Source: Chloroflexota bacterium
GTDB lineage: Bacteria > Chloroflexota > Anaerolineae > Anaerolineales > Anaerolineaceae
Direction of reading: 5' to 3'
Assembly (NCBI GenBank): GCA_021796375.1
Contig: JAJYJF010000041.1
Coordinates: 1-10,323 of the forward strand
DNA: 10,323 bases
A program made the position numbers and the translations under genes. Positions 1-5,642 of this stretch are shown here, in pieces; position 1 is the stretch's first letter; every line of letters begins with the position of its first letter. The notes under the pieces were generated by a model. That model did no database searches, was not told where the DNA came from, and worked only from the letters and a program-made list of their open reading frames with translations.

Positions 1-307
1 CCGCGGGCCAGCCCTCGGCGGCCAGCACCCGGGCGGCGAACTCGGCCGAGGAATGGTGGTGGCTGGCGCGCTCGACCCCTTCCCCACCCGCCCCGCTCGA
101 TTTTTGGTTGTGATGGGCGGCGGGGCGACCGGGCGGCGCGCTGCCCTGGGCGTCGTGGAGCAGCGCCGCGGCCCGCACGATCTCCAGGTCGGCGCCCTCT
201 TCCAATGCCAGCTGCTCGGCGGTGCGGTAGACGCGCAGCACGTGCGCGAAATCATGAACCGGGTCGGCATCCCGGTACCATGCGCGGGCTTGTTCGAGGC
301 TCGGCAT
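1..307 (-). CDS. HD-domain phosphohydrolase, partial (C-terminus off the window)
   Basis: The reading frame is open from an ATG at 305-307 to the window edge (102 codons). The visible protein has the features of the HD superfamily of metal-dependent phosphohydrolases: H18 and H22 in DPVHDFAHVLRV, the defining H51-D52 pair in AAALLHDA, and a later histidine cluster H83-H85 followed by SAEFAARVLAAEGWP, which resembles the conserved helix of YedJ-like HD proteins. Such proteins hydrolyse phosphomonoesters or phosphodiesters, often of nucleotides; the substrate here cannot be read. The start lies 3 nt after the stop of the 61-aa membrane protein, so it is probably the third gene of the hutI transcript. 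No clear Shine-Dalgarno sequence precedes it, consistent with translational coupling. A Gly/Ala/His-rich stretch (about residues 55-80) separates the HD pair from the later histidines and may be a lineage-specific loop. Confidence 0.85.
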   Translation of the reverse strand, partial: MPSLEQARAWYRDADPVHDFAHVLRVYRTAEQLALEEGADLEIVRAAALLHDAQGSAPPGRPAAHHNQKSSGAGGEGVERASHHHSSAEFAARVLAAEGWPA

Positions 308-310
308 GGG

Positions 311-496
311 CTAATGGACCAGGCGCAGGACGAGGATCACCGCCCCCACCACCAGCAAGACGGCGCAGCCGGTCAGCATCACCCGCATCGCCAGGCGGAA
401 AACGAAGCGGATCAAGATCCACAGCACCGCCAGGGCGAGGAGCGGCCAGATGAACGTCCAGTAGGGGGAGAGAAAGGTAGGCAGAATTGAGCTCAT
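311..496 (-). CDS. Small two-helix membrane protein (61 aa), unrecognised
   Basis: The frame starts at ATG 494-496 and ends at TAG 311-313. The start overlaps the hutI stop codon in an ATGA arrangement, which indicates translational coupling. The 61-residue product is almost entirely hydrophobic, with two likely membrane helices at about residues 13-34 (WTFIWPLLALAVLWILI) and 37-58 (MRVMLTGCAVLLVVGAVILVL). They are joined by a short basic turn (R30, R34, R38), so a helical hairpin in the cytoplasmic membrane is predicted. I do not recognise a family. It lies between hutI and an HD hydrolase and is close-packed with both. It might anchor or regulate the HD protein, but that is inference. Its hydrophobic pattern and exact junctions make it more credible than a chance frame. 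Confidence 0.7.
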   Translation of the reverse strand: MSSILPTFLSPYWTFIWPLLALAVLWILIRFVFRLAMRVMLTGCAVLLVVGAVILVLRLVH

Positions 497-1755
497 AGGT
501 TTTCCCGGGAAAGATGGAACTGGCCATTTTTGATCACGGCCTGGACCAGGTTGGTGCCGAAGCGGTACCCCAGGTGGCGGTAATCCCCGGCCGAGAGGAT
601 GATCAGGTCGGCCTGCTTGCCCGGCTCGAGCGACCCGATCTCCCCCGAGCGGCCGATGGCGGCTGCGGCGTTGATGGTGGCGGCGGCGACCGCCTGGGCG
701 GGGGTGAGGCGCAGGAAGCGGCAGGCCAGGGCGATCACGAACTGCATGCTCTCGCACCAGCCGGTGCCGGGGTTGATGTCTGAGGCGATGGCCAGCAGCC
801 CGCCGGCCTCGATGAAGGCCCGGGCGGGGGTGTAGCGCGGGCTGGCCAGCCCGAAGGGCGTGCAGGGCAGGGCCACGGCGACCGTCTCGCTGGCCGCCAG
901 CGCGGCGATCTCCTCGGGCGGGGTGACGGCCAGGTGGTCGGCCGAGAAGGCGCCCAGCTCCGCCGCCAGCTGCGCGCCGCCCAGCGCCTCGAACTCGTCG
1001 GCGTGGATCTTGAGCGGGAAGCCCAGCCCGCGCGCCGTCTCGAGGATCTGGCGGCTCTGCGCCAGGTCGAACGCGCCTGCCTCGCAGAATACGTCCGCGA
1101 AGGGCAGCCGGAGGCTGGGGGCGTTCGCCTCCCACCAGTTGCGCGCGGCGGGGAGCATCTCGGTGCAGACCAGGTCGGTGTAGCCCTGCGGGTCGCCGGC
1201 GAATTCGGGCGGGACCGCGTGCGCGCCCAGGAAGGTCGGCTCGATCTCCAGCGGCCCGCGCGCGCTCACCTCCAGGAGGGCGGCCAGCAGGCGCAGCTCG
1301 GTGGGGGTATCCAGCCCGTAGCCGGTCTTGGCCTCGGCGGTGGTGGTGCCGAAGGCGAACATGGTTTGCGCCCGGGCCAGCGTCTGGGAAACGAGGGCTT
1401 CGGTGGAGGCGGAGCGGGTGGCGCGCACGGTGGAGAGGATCCCCCCGCCGGCGGCCTGGATCTCAAGGTAGCTCTTCCCTACCAGGCGCTGTTCGAACTC
1501 GCCGGCGCGGTCGCCCGCCCAGACCAGGTGGGTGTGCGCGTCCACGAAGCCGGGCAGGACGACCCGCCCGGAGACGTCCAGCTTCGGCTCGCGGGGGTAG
1601 AGGGACTCCAGCTCGCCGGTCTTCCCGACCGCCACGATCTGGTCTTCCTGGATGACGACCGCGCCGTCTTCGATCAGGCCGAGGTCGCCCAGGGCGGCGC
1701 CGCGCTGCGGGCCGCCCGCCAGGGTCAGGAGCTGGGTGGCGGAATGGATAAGCAT
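493..1755 (-). CDS. hutI: Imidazolonepropionase
   Basis: HutI hydrolyses 4-imidazolone-5-propanoate to N-formimidoyl-L-glutamate, the third step of histidine degradation, in the cytoplasm. At 420 aa it has the usual family length. It shows the amidohydrolase-superfamily metal site: H74-x-H76 in VDAHTHLVWAGDR, H251 in KIHADE and D326 in ASDINPGT, spaced as in characterised HutI proteins. Other family signatures are AAGGGILSTVRATR (101-114), EAKTGYGL (141-148), FLGAHAVP (175-182) and SADHL (271-275). The C-terminal GEIGSLEPGKQADLIIL is the typical amidohydrolase small beta domain. The ATG at 1753-1755 gives the expected N-terminus (MLIHSATQLLTL). Only a weak AGGG precedes it, and a candidate promoter places the transcript start very close. 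hutH, hutU and hutG are absent from the window, so the pathway must be encoded elsewhere or beyond the left edge. Confidence 0.97.
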   Translation of the reverse strand: MLIHSATQLLTLAGGPQRGAALGDLGLIEDGAVVIQEDQIVAVGKTGELESLYPREPKLDVSGRVVLPGFVDAHTHLVWAGDRAGEFEQRLVGKSYLEIQAAGGGILSTVRATRSASTEALVSQTLARAQTMFAFGTTTAEAKTGYGLDTPTELRLLAALLEVSARGPLEIEPTFLGAHAVPPEFAGDPQGYTDLVCTEMLPAARNWWEANAPSLRLPFADVFCEAGAFDLAQSRQILETARGLGFPLKIHADEFEALGGAQLAAELGAFSADHLAVTPPEEIAALAASETVAVALPCTPFGLASPRYTPARAFIEAGGLLAIASDINPGTGWCESMQFVIALACRFLRLTPAQAVAAATINAAAAIGRSGEIGSLEPGKQADLIILSAGDYRHLGYRFGTNLVQAVIKNGQFHLSRENL

Positions 1756-1769
1756 AAGATTCGGCCCTA

Positions 1770-1798
1770 ATTATCCCACGAAAGGGAATTCCGAATAA
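1770..1798 (-). promoter_or_regulatory. Candidate hutI promoter
   Basis: On the minus strand there is a GATAAT -10 box (1770-1775) and a weak TTATTC -35 box (1793-1798), separated by 17 bp. The predicted transcript start is only about 8 nt before the hutI ATG, fitting the very short leaders elsewhere in the window. The -35 match is poor, so the call rests on the -10 box and its position. Confidence 0.4.
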
Positions 1799-1806
1799 AG
1801 AAAGCT

Positions 1807-2082
1807 GTGCCGGGTGCAGGGATCGCCGGTGGGGCTGCCCCGCTTCGCCCCGGCCCCGAAACGGGGTCGCCGAAGGATCACCTGGCTCACCTGCAGTCGT
1901 CGAGCTTCGCCGGCCTGATGCAGCCGGCCGATCCGGATGACCCCGAACGCCGGCTGCTGATCGAAGAGGTGATGGCCAACATCTGCGAGCATTACCGCGA
2001 GCACGACCGCATCATTCGCGGCCTGCTCAACCGGAAAGCAGGTACTCCCCGCCGCCGGCCTGGGCTAGATCTTTTGATCTAG
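1807..2082 (+). CDS. Putative small protein or gene remnant, unrecognised
   Basis: An open frame runs from GTG 1807 to TAG 2080-2082 (91 codons), with an internal ATG at 1918. The part after 1918 (MQPADPDDPERRLLIEEVMANICEHYREHDRIIRGLLNRKAG) looks like real protein: mostly G or C at third codon positions, and a charged amphipathic helical composition. The first 37 residues are low-complexity Gly/Pro/Ala and overlie a DNA hairpin (1851-1869), so they may not be translated. Neither start has a convincing ribosome binding site. After about codon 78 the sequence loses coding character and ends in a perfect inverted repeat. I do not recognise a family. It could be a short genuine protein starting at 1918, or the tail of a decayed gene cut by the insertion that produced the AT-richer region to its right. 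Confidence 0.35.
   Translation: MPGAGIAGGAAPLRPGPETGSPKDHLAHLQSSSFAGLMQPADPDDPERRLLIEEVMANICEHYREHDRIIRGLLNRKAGTPRRRPGLDLLI
1851..1869. repeat. GC-rich hairpin
   Basis: CGGCCCCG (1851-1858) pairs with CGGGGTCG (1862-1869), with one G-U wobble, across a three-base AAA loop. It lies in the 5' part of the weak plus-strand frame starting at 1807. No T-run follows on either strand, so it is not an intrinsic terminator. It could be an mRNA structure upstream of the internal ATG at 1918. Confidence 0.45.
2065..2082. repeat. Perfect inverted repeat CTAGATC-TTTT-GATCTAG
   Basis: Seven-base arms (2065-2071 and 2076-2082) flank a TTTT loop. The right arm contains the stop codon of the weak frame 1807-2082. 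It marks the switch from GC-rich to AT-richer sequence. The nonamer TTGATCTAG (2074-2082) recurs directly at 2251-2259. It has no T-tract after it and is unlikely to terminate transcription by itself. Confidence 0.5.
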
Positions 2083-2351
2083 ACAAGGCGACCAACCGCA
2101 AATCCCAGGCGGTGGGCTGAAATCGTGCGATGTCACACGATTTTTGGCCTTTATCAAGCTGTTAAACTCACCTGGCTAGTTCGTTAAGATCTTGGAGATA
2201 ATCGCAAAAAGGTGATTGATGCTAAAGCCGTAGTGAAGTGGCATGGCAAATTGATCTAGCCACAGCTCCCGCTCTCCTGACTATAAGTTTCTCAGGTGGA
2301 GTTACCGAGTAGACGATAGGCTAGGTAGATTGTGAAGGTAACTATAGCCAG
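2083..2351. other. AT-richer spacer without a recognised gene
   Basis: This 269-bp stretch lies between the end of the weak frame and the low-GC gene. It shows no convincing coding frame and no tRNA pattern. It contains a terminator-like hairpin at 2120-2145, a second copy of TTGATCTAG at 2251-2259, and an inverted repeat AGTTACC (2300-2306) / GGTAACT (2337-2343) just downstream of the low-GC gene's stop. Its composition resembles that gene more than the flanking operons, so both may have arrived together (inference). Confidence 0.5.
2120..2145 (+). terminator. Possible intrinsic terminator
   Basis: AAATCGTG (2120-2127) pairs perfectly with CACGATTT (2136-2143) over an 8-nt loop, and the T-run extends to 2145. 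The stem is AT-containing and the U-tract short, so termination would be weak. It lies about 40 bp after the plus-strand frame 1807-2082 and could end its transcript. Confidence 0.4.
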
Positions 2352-3242
2352 CTACTTCGAACGCCAGAGCTTCATATTATTCTTCAGATGTGCCTGATCA
2401 TAAACTTGGTTCAGGCAATCTTCGATCTCGCTCCGATCCCACCCGTATACATACCAAATATTCCACAAGAGTTTTGAGAAAGCCGGGATTGCAACCATGC
2501 CTGTATACATAATTGTTTCAGGTCGCACGCGCTTCTCGAAAGAGTAACTATGGGGAATGTTCGACTTAGCTGTAGTGTATTCCTGGTAACTGATCTTAGC
2601 GATTGCCCATTGATGACCGTGGGATATCTCCGAAAAAAGCCGATACGCACCCTCAAAATTCAGGGTTGTTTTGATTAGTTCGGTAATGCCGGGCCATGCC
2701 ATCGCGATGCCATTGATGCTCCCGTTAGGACTCGCTTTCTTCTCAAAACCGAGATCAACAGCCTCCTGCTCAACCTCAACGATTCGTTTTTGGATATTGC
2801 TTATATATGAGTGCAATTTCTCCGCCCGGCAAAATTTGATCTGCTGGCATAGCCCTTCGTACCGGAAAGCGAAGCACCTTGCTACCCGTGTCTTCGCATC
2901 AATCGTTGGATCGAGGAACCACAGGCCAATAGCACTTGACTCAAGTAGACCACGGATACAAGTCCATGGGGCAAGAGTTGTTGCGGGTTCAACATATAGA
3001 TTGGCAAATGAAATAAGATGATCTGCTGCTGATTCCATTGAGAATAATGCCCGATAATAAACGTCGATGATCAACTGCTGGTTTTGAAAGCTGTTCCACT
3101 CCCGGAAGGCGATGGAGCCAGGTGCTGGTTGGTTATCGTGGGGGTTGTAAAGCTCTGCAGTTCTTTCGAATAAATTATGCACAGCAGCAAGCATTTCGTT
3201 GACGTGGTTAAAATTGAAAACACCTTTCAGGTACGTCGGCAT
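2352..3242 (-). CDS. Uncharacterised low-GC protein, possibly HEPN/DUF5677-like
   Basis: This 296-aa frame has a strong ribosome binding site (GGAGGTGA, 6 nt between GGAGG and ATG 3240-3242) and its own promoter, so it is probably expressed. No signal peptide or clear membrane segment is seen; the sequence looks soluble and mostly helical. Notable stretches are RGLLESSAIGLWFLDP (97-112), RVARCFAFRYEGLCQQIKF (119-137), a charged helix at about 145-168, and YRLFSEISHGHQW (200-212). The last contains R-x6-H (R201, H208), reminiscent of the Rx4-6H signature of HEPN domains and the 'Y..lSe..Hg' element of DUF5677-type proteins. That family link is a tentative recognition from pattern only. Its base composition is far from its neighbours: two sampled lines (2461-2520 and 2521-2580) have 24 and 29 G+C of 60. 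This and its solitary position suggest horizontal acquisition. Function is unknown; an accessory or stress/defence role is speculation. Confidence 0.8.
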   Translation of the reverse strand: MPTYLKGVFNFNHVNEMLAAVHNLFERTAELYNPHDNQPAPGSIAFREWNSFQNQQLIIDVYYRALFSMESAADHLISFANLYVEPATTLAPWTCIRGLLESSAIGLWFLDPTIDAKTRVARCFAFRYEGLCQQIKFCRAEKLHSYISNIQKRIVEVEQEAVDLGFEKKASPNGSINGIAMAWPGITELIKTTLNFEGAYRLFSEISHGHQWAIAKISYQEYTTAKSNIPHSYSFEKRVRPETIMYTGMVAIPAFSKLLWNIWYVYGWDRSEIEDCLNQVYDQAHLKNNMKLWRSK

Positions 3243-3300
3243 TCCTCACCTCCCTTTCTCCGTTGCGCGATATTGAACTGTAGCTGATGCGGTAAAGGGG

Positions 3301-3328
3301 ATTATAGACGGTTTTGTAAGTGCTTGAA
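3301..3328 (-). promoter_or_regulatory. Promoter of the low-GC gene
   Basis: A perfect TATAAT -10 box lies on the minus strand at 3301-3306, with a TTCAAG -35 element at 3323-3328 and a 16-bp spacer. The predicted start is near 3294, giving a leader of about 50 nt that carries the strong Shine-Dalgarno sequence. This is the conventional layout, unlike the leaderless arrangement of several neighbours. Confidence 0.6.
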
Positions 3329-3344
3329 CGGTCTGAGACTGTTT

Positions 3345-4538
3345 TTATTGGGGGGAATCGGGTAAAGGCTCGGCCGCCGGGGCGGGATGCCGCACGGTTA
3401 CCCGGCGCAGCAGCAGGAGGGCGGCCAGGTCGAGCGCACCAGCCGCGAGCGCGTTGGCGGCGATCCCCCAGCCCTGGTAAATCATCCCGCCCGAGGCGGC
3501 CCCCGCGGAGCGGCCGATCAAGAACGCGGCGGAAACCAGCGCGACCAGCGTGCCGCGCGCCGCCGGGTACACCTCGGTCATCAGCGAGATGACCGCCAGG
3601 ACGGTGTACTCGAAGGAGAGGTAGAACAGGAACAGCCCAACCAGCGCTCCAACCAGGGACCGCCCGAGCAGGAGCAGCAGCGCGGCGGCGAGCGCGTTGG
3701 CGCCCAGCCCCAGCGCGATGGAGCGCCGCTTGCCGGCCCGGTCCATCAGCCCGGCGGCCAGGCTTTCGCCGGAGAGCTCGGCGAAGCCGATCACCATGCT
3801 CGCGGCGCCCAGGGCGGCCACCTGCAGCCCGAAGCGGTCCTGCATCCAGATCCCGAAAACCAGGCTGATCAGCTCGTTGCCCATCGCGACTGAGATCGCC
3901 AGGAACAGCCCGGCCAGCGCCGGGGCGTAAGCCAGCACGCGCCGGATATTGGCCAGCGGCCGGCTCGCGGCCGGGGCAGCCCGGCCGGCGGGGAGGATCC
4001 AGACCAGCAAGCCGAGCATGGCGAGCGCCACCCCGGCCAGGACCGGGAACGGCGCCGACCAGCCGTAGCGGGCAATCAGCAGCCCGACCAGCGGCACCCC
4101 GAGGATGTAGGCCGCCGACCAGTTCATCTCGACGATCGAGATCGCCAGCCCGCGCCGGTTGTAGGGGAACTCGTCCCCCAGGAAGGCGTGCACGGCGGGG
4201 ACGGTGGCCGAAACGCCGGCGCCCATCAGGACAACCGCGATGAGAAAGAAAGGATAGGCCGGGAAAAGGGCCGCCAGCAGCAGGCCGGCGCTGAACGCGG
4301 AAGCGCCGAGCAAGATGGCGGCTTTCCGGCCGCGGGTGTCGCCGGTCGACGCCAGGAACGGGCCGATCATCCCGGCGGCATCCAGCGCGGAGACGGTCAG
4401 GGAGATGGTGCGCAGGTCGACCCCCAATCCGCGCGCGAAGACGGCCAGGAAGGGGTAGAACATGCGGTAGGAGGTGTTGATCACAAAGCAGGTCGCCGTC
4501 ACCAGGGCGACCTGGAGCTTGAGCCGGGCGCGCAGCAT
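3345..4538 (-). CDS. Major facilitator superfamily transporter (efflux type)
   Basis: The 397-aa protein has the length and about twelve hydrophobic segments of an MFS permease, located in the cytoplasmic membrane. The loop between helices 2 and 3 has the MFS motif A signature (STGDTRGRKAAIL, about residues 64-76), and a related copy (GLMDRAGKRRSIAL) lies at the same place in the second half, showing the 6+6 duplication. A conserved E/R-bearing segment (EFPYNRRGLAISIVEMNW) lies between helices 4 and 5. The overall pattern is like DHA1-type drug or metabolite exporters; the substrate cannot be read. The start is ATG 4536-4538, six bases after a TATAAT box, so the mRNA is probably leaderless; no Shine-Dalgarno sequence fits. 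It lies downstream of the rrf2 operon but is separated from it by a terminator. Confidence 0.93.
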   Translation of the reverse strand: MLRARLKLQVALVTATCFVINTSYRMFYPFLAVFARGLGVDLRTISLTVSALDAAGMIGPFLASTGDTRGRKAAILLGASAFSAGLLLAALFPAYPFFLIAVVLMGAGVSATVPAVHAFLGDEFPYNRRGLAISIVEMNWSAAYILGVPLVGLLIARYGWSAPFPVLAGVALAMLGLLVWILPAGRAAPAASRPLANIRRVLAYAPALAGLFLAISVAMGNELISLVFGIWMQDRFGLQVAALGAASMVIGFAELSGESLAAGLMDRAGKRRSIALGLGANALAAALLLLLGRSLVGALVGLFLFYLSFEYTVLAVISLMTEVYPAARGTLVALVSAAFLIGRSAGAASGGMIYQGWGIAANALAAGALDLAALLLLRRVTVRHPAPAAEPLPDSPQ

Positions 4539-4544
4539 CCGACC

Positions 4545-4573
4545 ATTATACCTGCCGGGGGAGCAGGCAAGAA
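4545..4573 (-). promoter_or_regulatory. MFS gene promoter giving a leaderless mRNA
   Basis: On the minus strand a perfect TATAAT (4545-4550) is preceded by GG and has TTCTTG (4568-4573) 17 bp upstream. The ATG begins 6 nt after the -10 box, so transcription should start at or next to the start codon. The -35 element overlaps the U-tract of the upstream terminator, packing the end of one unit against the start of the next. Confidence 0.6.
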
Positions 4574-4603
4574 AAACCCCTCCTGGGTTGGGGTCAGGAG
4601 GGG
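4571..4603 (-). terminator. Intrinsic terminator of the rrf2 operon
   Basis: Read on the minus strand, CCCCTCCTG and CAGGAGGGG form a perfect 9-bp stem (4577-4585 with 4595-4603) with a 9-nt loop, followed by TTTTTCTT. It lies about 30 bp after the stop of the 85-aa protein and is the clearest terminator in the window. Confidence 0.85.
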
Positions 4604-4633
4604 CCGGAGAAAATCAGCGATAAATTGTGCGGA

Positions 4634-4891
4634 TTAATCCAGGGTGCTGCGTTTTGGTTCGGGAAGCGGGTAAAAATAGGCGCGCGTGCCGTCGTATTCG
4701 GAGATGCAGCCCATGCGTCGCAGGGTCTCGAGCTCGTCGTCCTGCGCCTGGTGGCTCACCTCGTGCTCGCCGCAGCGCAGGAACTCGCCGGTGAGCACGT
4801 CCTGGAACAGAGAATTTTCCCAATCGATCGCGAACCGTCCGTCCTGCAGGACGACCAGGCAGTAGCGGTTAATCGGCGTGCCAGAAGGCAT
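4634..4891 (-). CDS. Small conserved-looking protein (85 aa), unrecognised
   Basis: The start is ATG 4889-4891, chosen because AGGAG lies five bases upstream. A GTG at 4895-4897 would sit directly on that ribosome binding site. The 85-residue product is soluble: MPSGTPINRYCLVVLQDGRFAI at the N-terminus suggests a small beta sheet, EVSHQAQDDELETLRRMG (44-61) a helix, and ISEYDGTRAYFYPLP (63-77) another strand region. Three cysteines (C11, C40, C62) do not form an obvious metal motif. I do not recognise the family. It lies directly downstream of the Rrf2 regulator in the same orientation, before a strong terminator, so the two form a unit. A role in the Rrf2 response is suggested only by that context. 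Confidence 0.75.
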   Translation of the reverse strand: MPSGTPINRYCLVVLQDGRFAIDWENSLFQDVLTGEFLRCGEHEVSHQAQDDELETLRRMGCISEYDGTRAYFYPLPEPKRSTLD

Positions 4892-4904
4892 TTCCACTCC
4901 TTAT

Positions 4905-4924
4905 GCGGGCGAGCGCTCGCCCGC
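4905..4924. repeat. Perfect 20-bp palindrome between rrf2 and the 85-aa gene
   Basis: GCGGGCGAGCGCTCGCCCGC is its own reverse complement. It lies 14 bp after the Rrf2 stop and ends a few bases before the AGGAG ribosome binding site of the next gene. In RNA it would fold as an eight-base-pair, all but one G-C, stem with a GCGC loop. It has no U-tract, so it is not a standard terminator. It could be an RNA processing or stability element, an attenuator, or a protein-binding site. Confidence 0.75.
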
Positions 4925-4938
4925 GCATGAGAGGCTGT

Positions 4939-5364
4939 CTACGCCGGTTCCAGGGTGGATTCCGGCTGGGCGACGAACTCCGCGAAGGATGTCTTCTTCA
5001 GCTTCTTGACCAGCTCTGATTGGGTGTCGCACCACAGCGGGCGGAGCGGGCATTCCTCGCCAAACGGGCAGGAAGAAGGGTTATCCGTGCACTCGTTCAA
5101 CGAGATCGGGCCGTCGATGGCCTCGACCACTTCTAAAACGGAGATCTCTTCCGGCTGGCGGGCCAGCGATACGCCCCCCCGCGCGCCGCGCGAGGTGTGG
5201 ATCAGCCCCGCGATCGACAACTGGGAGATGATCTTGGCAAGGAAGGAAGGCGGGATGTGTTGCTCTTCCGCAATCTGGCTGGTTGCGGCGCGCTGGGTTG
5301 GTTCGAGCTGGGCCAGGTAGAGCATAGCGCGGAGTGCGTAGTCGGCCTGTCGCGTGATTTGCAT
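4939..5364 (-). CDS. Rrf2-family transcriptional regulator with Fe-S cysteines
   Basis: The 141-aa protein has the standard Rrf2 layout and length. The N-terminus MQITRQADYALRAMLYLA is diagnostic, a winged helix-turn-helix follows (about 26-56), and the wing carries SRGARGGVSLAR (58-69), then VLEVVEAIDGPISLNEC. Cysteines C92, C99 and C105 match the three cluster-ligating cysteines of IscR and NsrR, and a fourth, C112, lies in PLRPLWCD. The protein therefore probably binds an iron-sulfur cluster and senses nitric oxide, oxidative stress or Fe-S status. Which signal cannot be told from sequence. GAGGAAGA about 7 nt before ATG 5362-5364 is a good ribosome binding site. It heads a two-gene unit with the 85-aa protein and diverges from the dehydrogenase gene. 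Confidence 0.95.
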   Translation of the reverse strand: MQITRQADYALRAMLYLAQLEPTQRAATSQIAEEQHIPPSFLAKIISQLSIAGLIHTSRGARGGVSLARQPEEISVLEVVEAIDGPISLNECTDNPSSCPFGEECPLRPLWCDTQSELVKKLKKTSFAEFVAQPESTLEPA

Positions 5365-5394
5365 TGGAATCTTCCTCTTCTGGTAATGTGGATC

Positions 5395-5438
5395 AGATTT
5401 ATCTTTTATAGTTTATTCGCAGCGGTGTATAAGAACAA
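5395..5438 (-). promoter_or_regulatory. Candidate rrf2 promoter with possible operator
   Basis: On the minus strand a TTGTTC element (5433-5438) lies 17 bp from TAAACT (5410-5415); TATAAA (5405-5410) is an alternative -10. Just downstream the imperfect palindrome AGAT-AA-ATCT (5395-5404) lies where a repressor would block transcription. Rrf2 proteins commonly autoregulate, so this may be its site. No established IscR or NsrR consensus is matched. Confidence 0.35.
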
Positions 5439-5439
5439 G

Positions 5440-5622
5440 TGACAGACATCATCTCCTGATGTGACGATTAGCGCCGGAAGTCCGGTTTTTGTGACTTTTT
5501 GGGTCTGATTCAAGATTCGAGAGTTCTCGGCAATACAGATCCATTATATATGATTCAGAGCAAAAAACAATTATCACAATTGGAAGGCATACCGCTCGCG
5601 GATGAAACAACGCGATCCGGGA
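5440..5622. other. Intergenic region between the divergent rrf2 and dehydrogenase promoters
   Basis: No gene is seen here. The stretch is AT-richer than its surroundings. It contains a tight CCGG-AAGT-CCGG element followed by TTTTT (5474-5490), a small inverted repeat CGAGA-GT-TCTCG near 5519, and an AT-rich run around 5551-5580. Together with 5365-5439 and 5643-5752 it forms a 388-bp gap between the two coding regions, large enough to host regulatory sites or a small RNA, neither of which I can show. Confidence 0.4.
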
Positions 5623-5642
5623 TGAACGCGGGTATAATCAGC
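5623..5642 (+). promoter_or_regulatory. Dehydrogenase promoter, first copy of a shared 20-bp element
   Basis: The 20 bases TGAACGCGGGTATAATCAGC contain a perfect TATAAT (5633-5638) and are identical to 6883-6902 before the thioesterase gene. No convincing -35 hexamer lies at the usual distance, so the upstream bases of the repeat may contribute to recognition. The transcript would start near 5644 and carry a leader of about 110 nt before the dehydrogenase ATG. Confidence 0.6.

Noticed and set aside
311..1135. A 274-codon minus-strand frame through hutI.
   Set aside because: Its first three quarters are an off-frame Arg/Gly/Pro-rich reading of hutI. Only the last 61 codons, from 496, form a plausible protein and are annotated separately.
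934..1770. A 278-codon plus-strand frame opposite hutI.
   Set aside because: The low-complexity Gly/Arg/Gln product and perfect overlap with an unmistakable hutI on the other strand mark it as a shadow frame.
1771..2004. A 77-codon minus-strand frame opposite the weak frame at 1807-2082.
   Set aside because: It has no start signal and poorer coding character than the plus-strand reading, and it would overlap the hutI promoter.
1878..2177. Ten-base match TCACCTGGCT at 1878-1887 and 2168-2177 as a possible target-site duplication.
   Set aside because: It does not bracket the low-GC gene, and a match of this length could easily be chance.
3328..3346. Hairpin ACGGTC-TGA-GACTGT followed by TTTT, a terminator shape on the plus strand.
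   Set aside because: No plus-strand gene ends here and it overlaps the MFS stop codon, so it is probably fortuitous. On the minus strand it has no T-run.
5474..5490. CCGG-AAGT-CCGG followed by TTTTT, a possible terminator.
   Set aside because: The stem is only four to five base pairs with a tiny loop, and no plus-strand gene precedes it.
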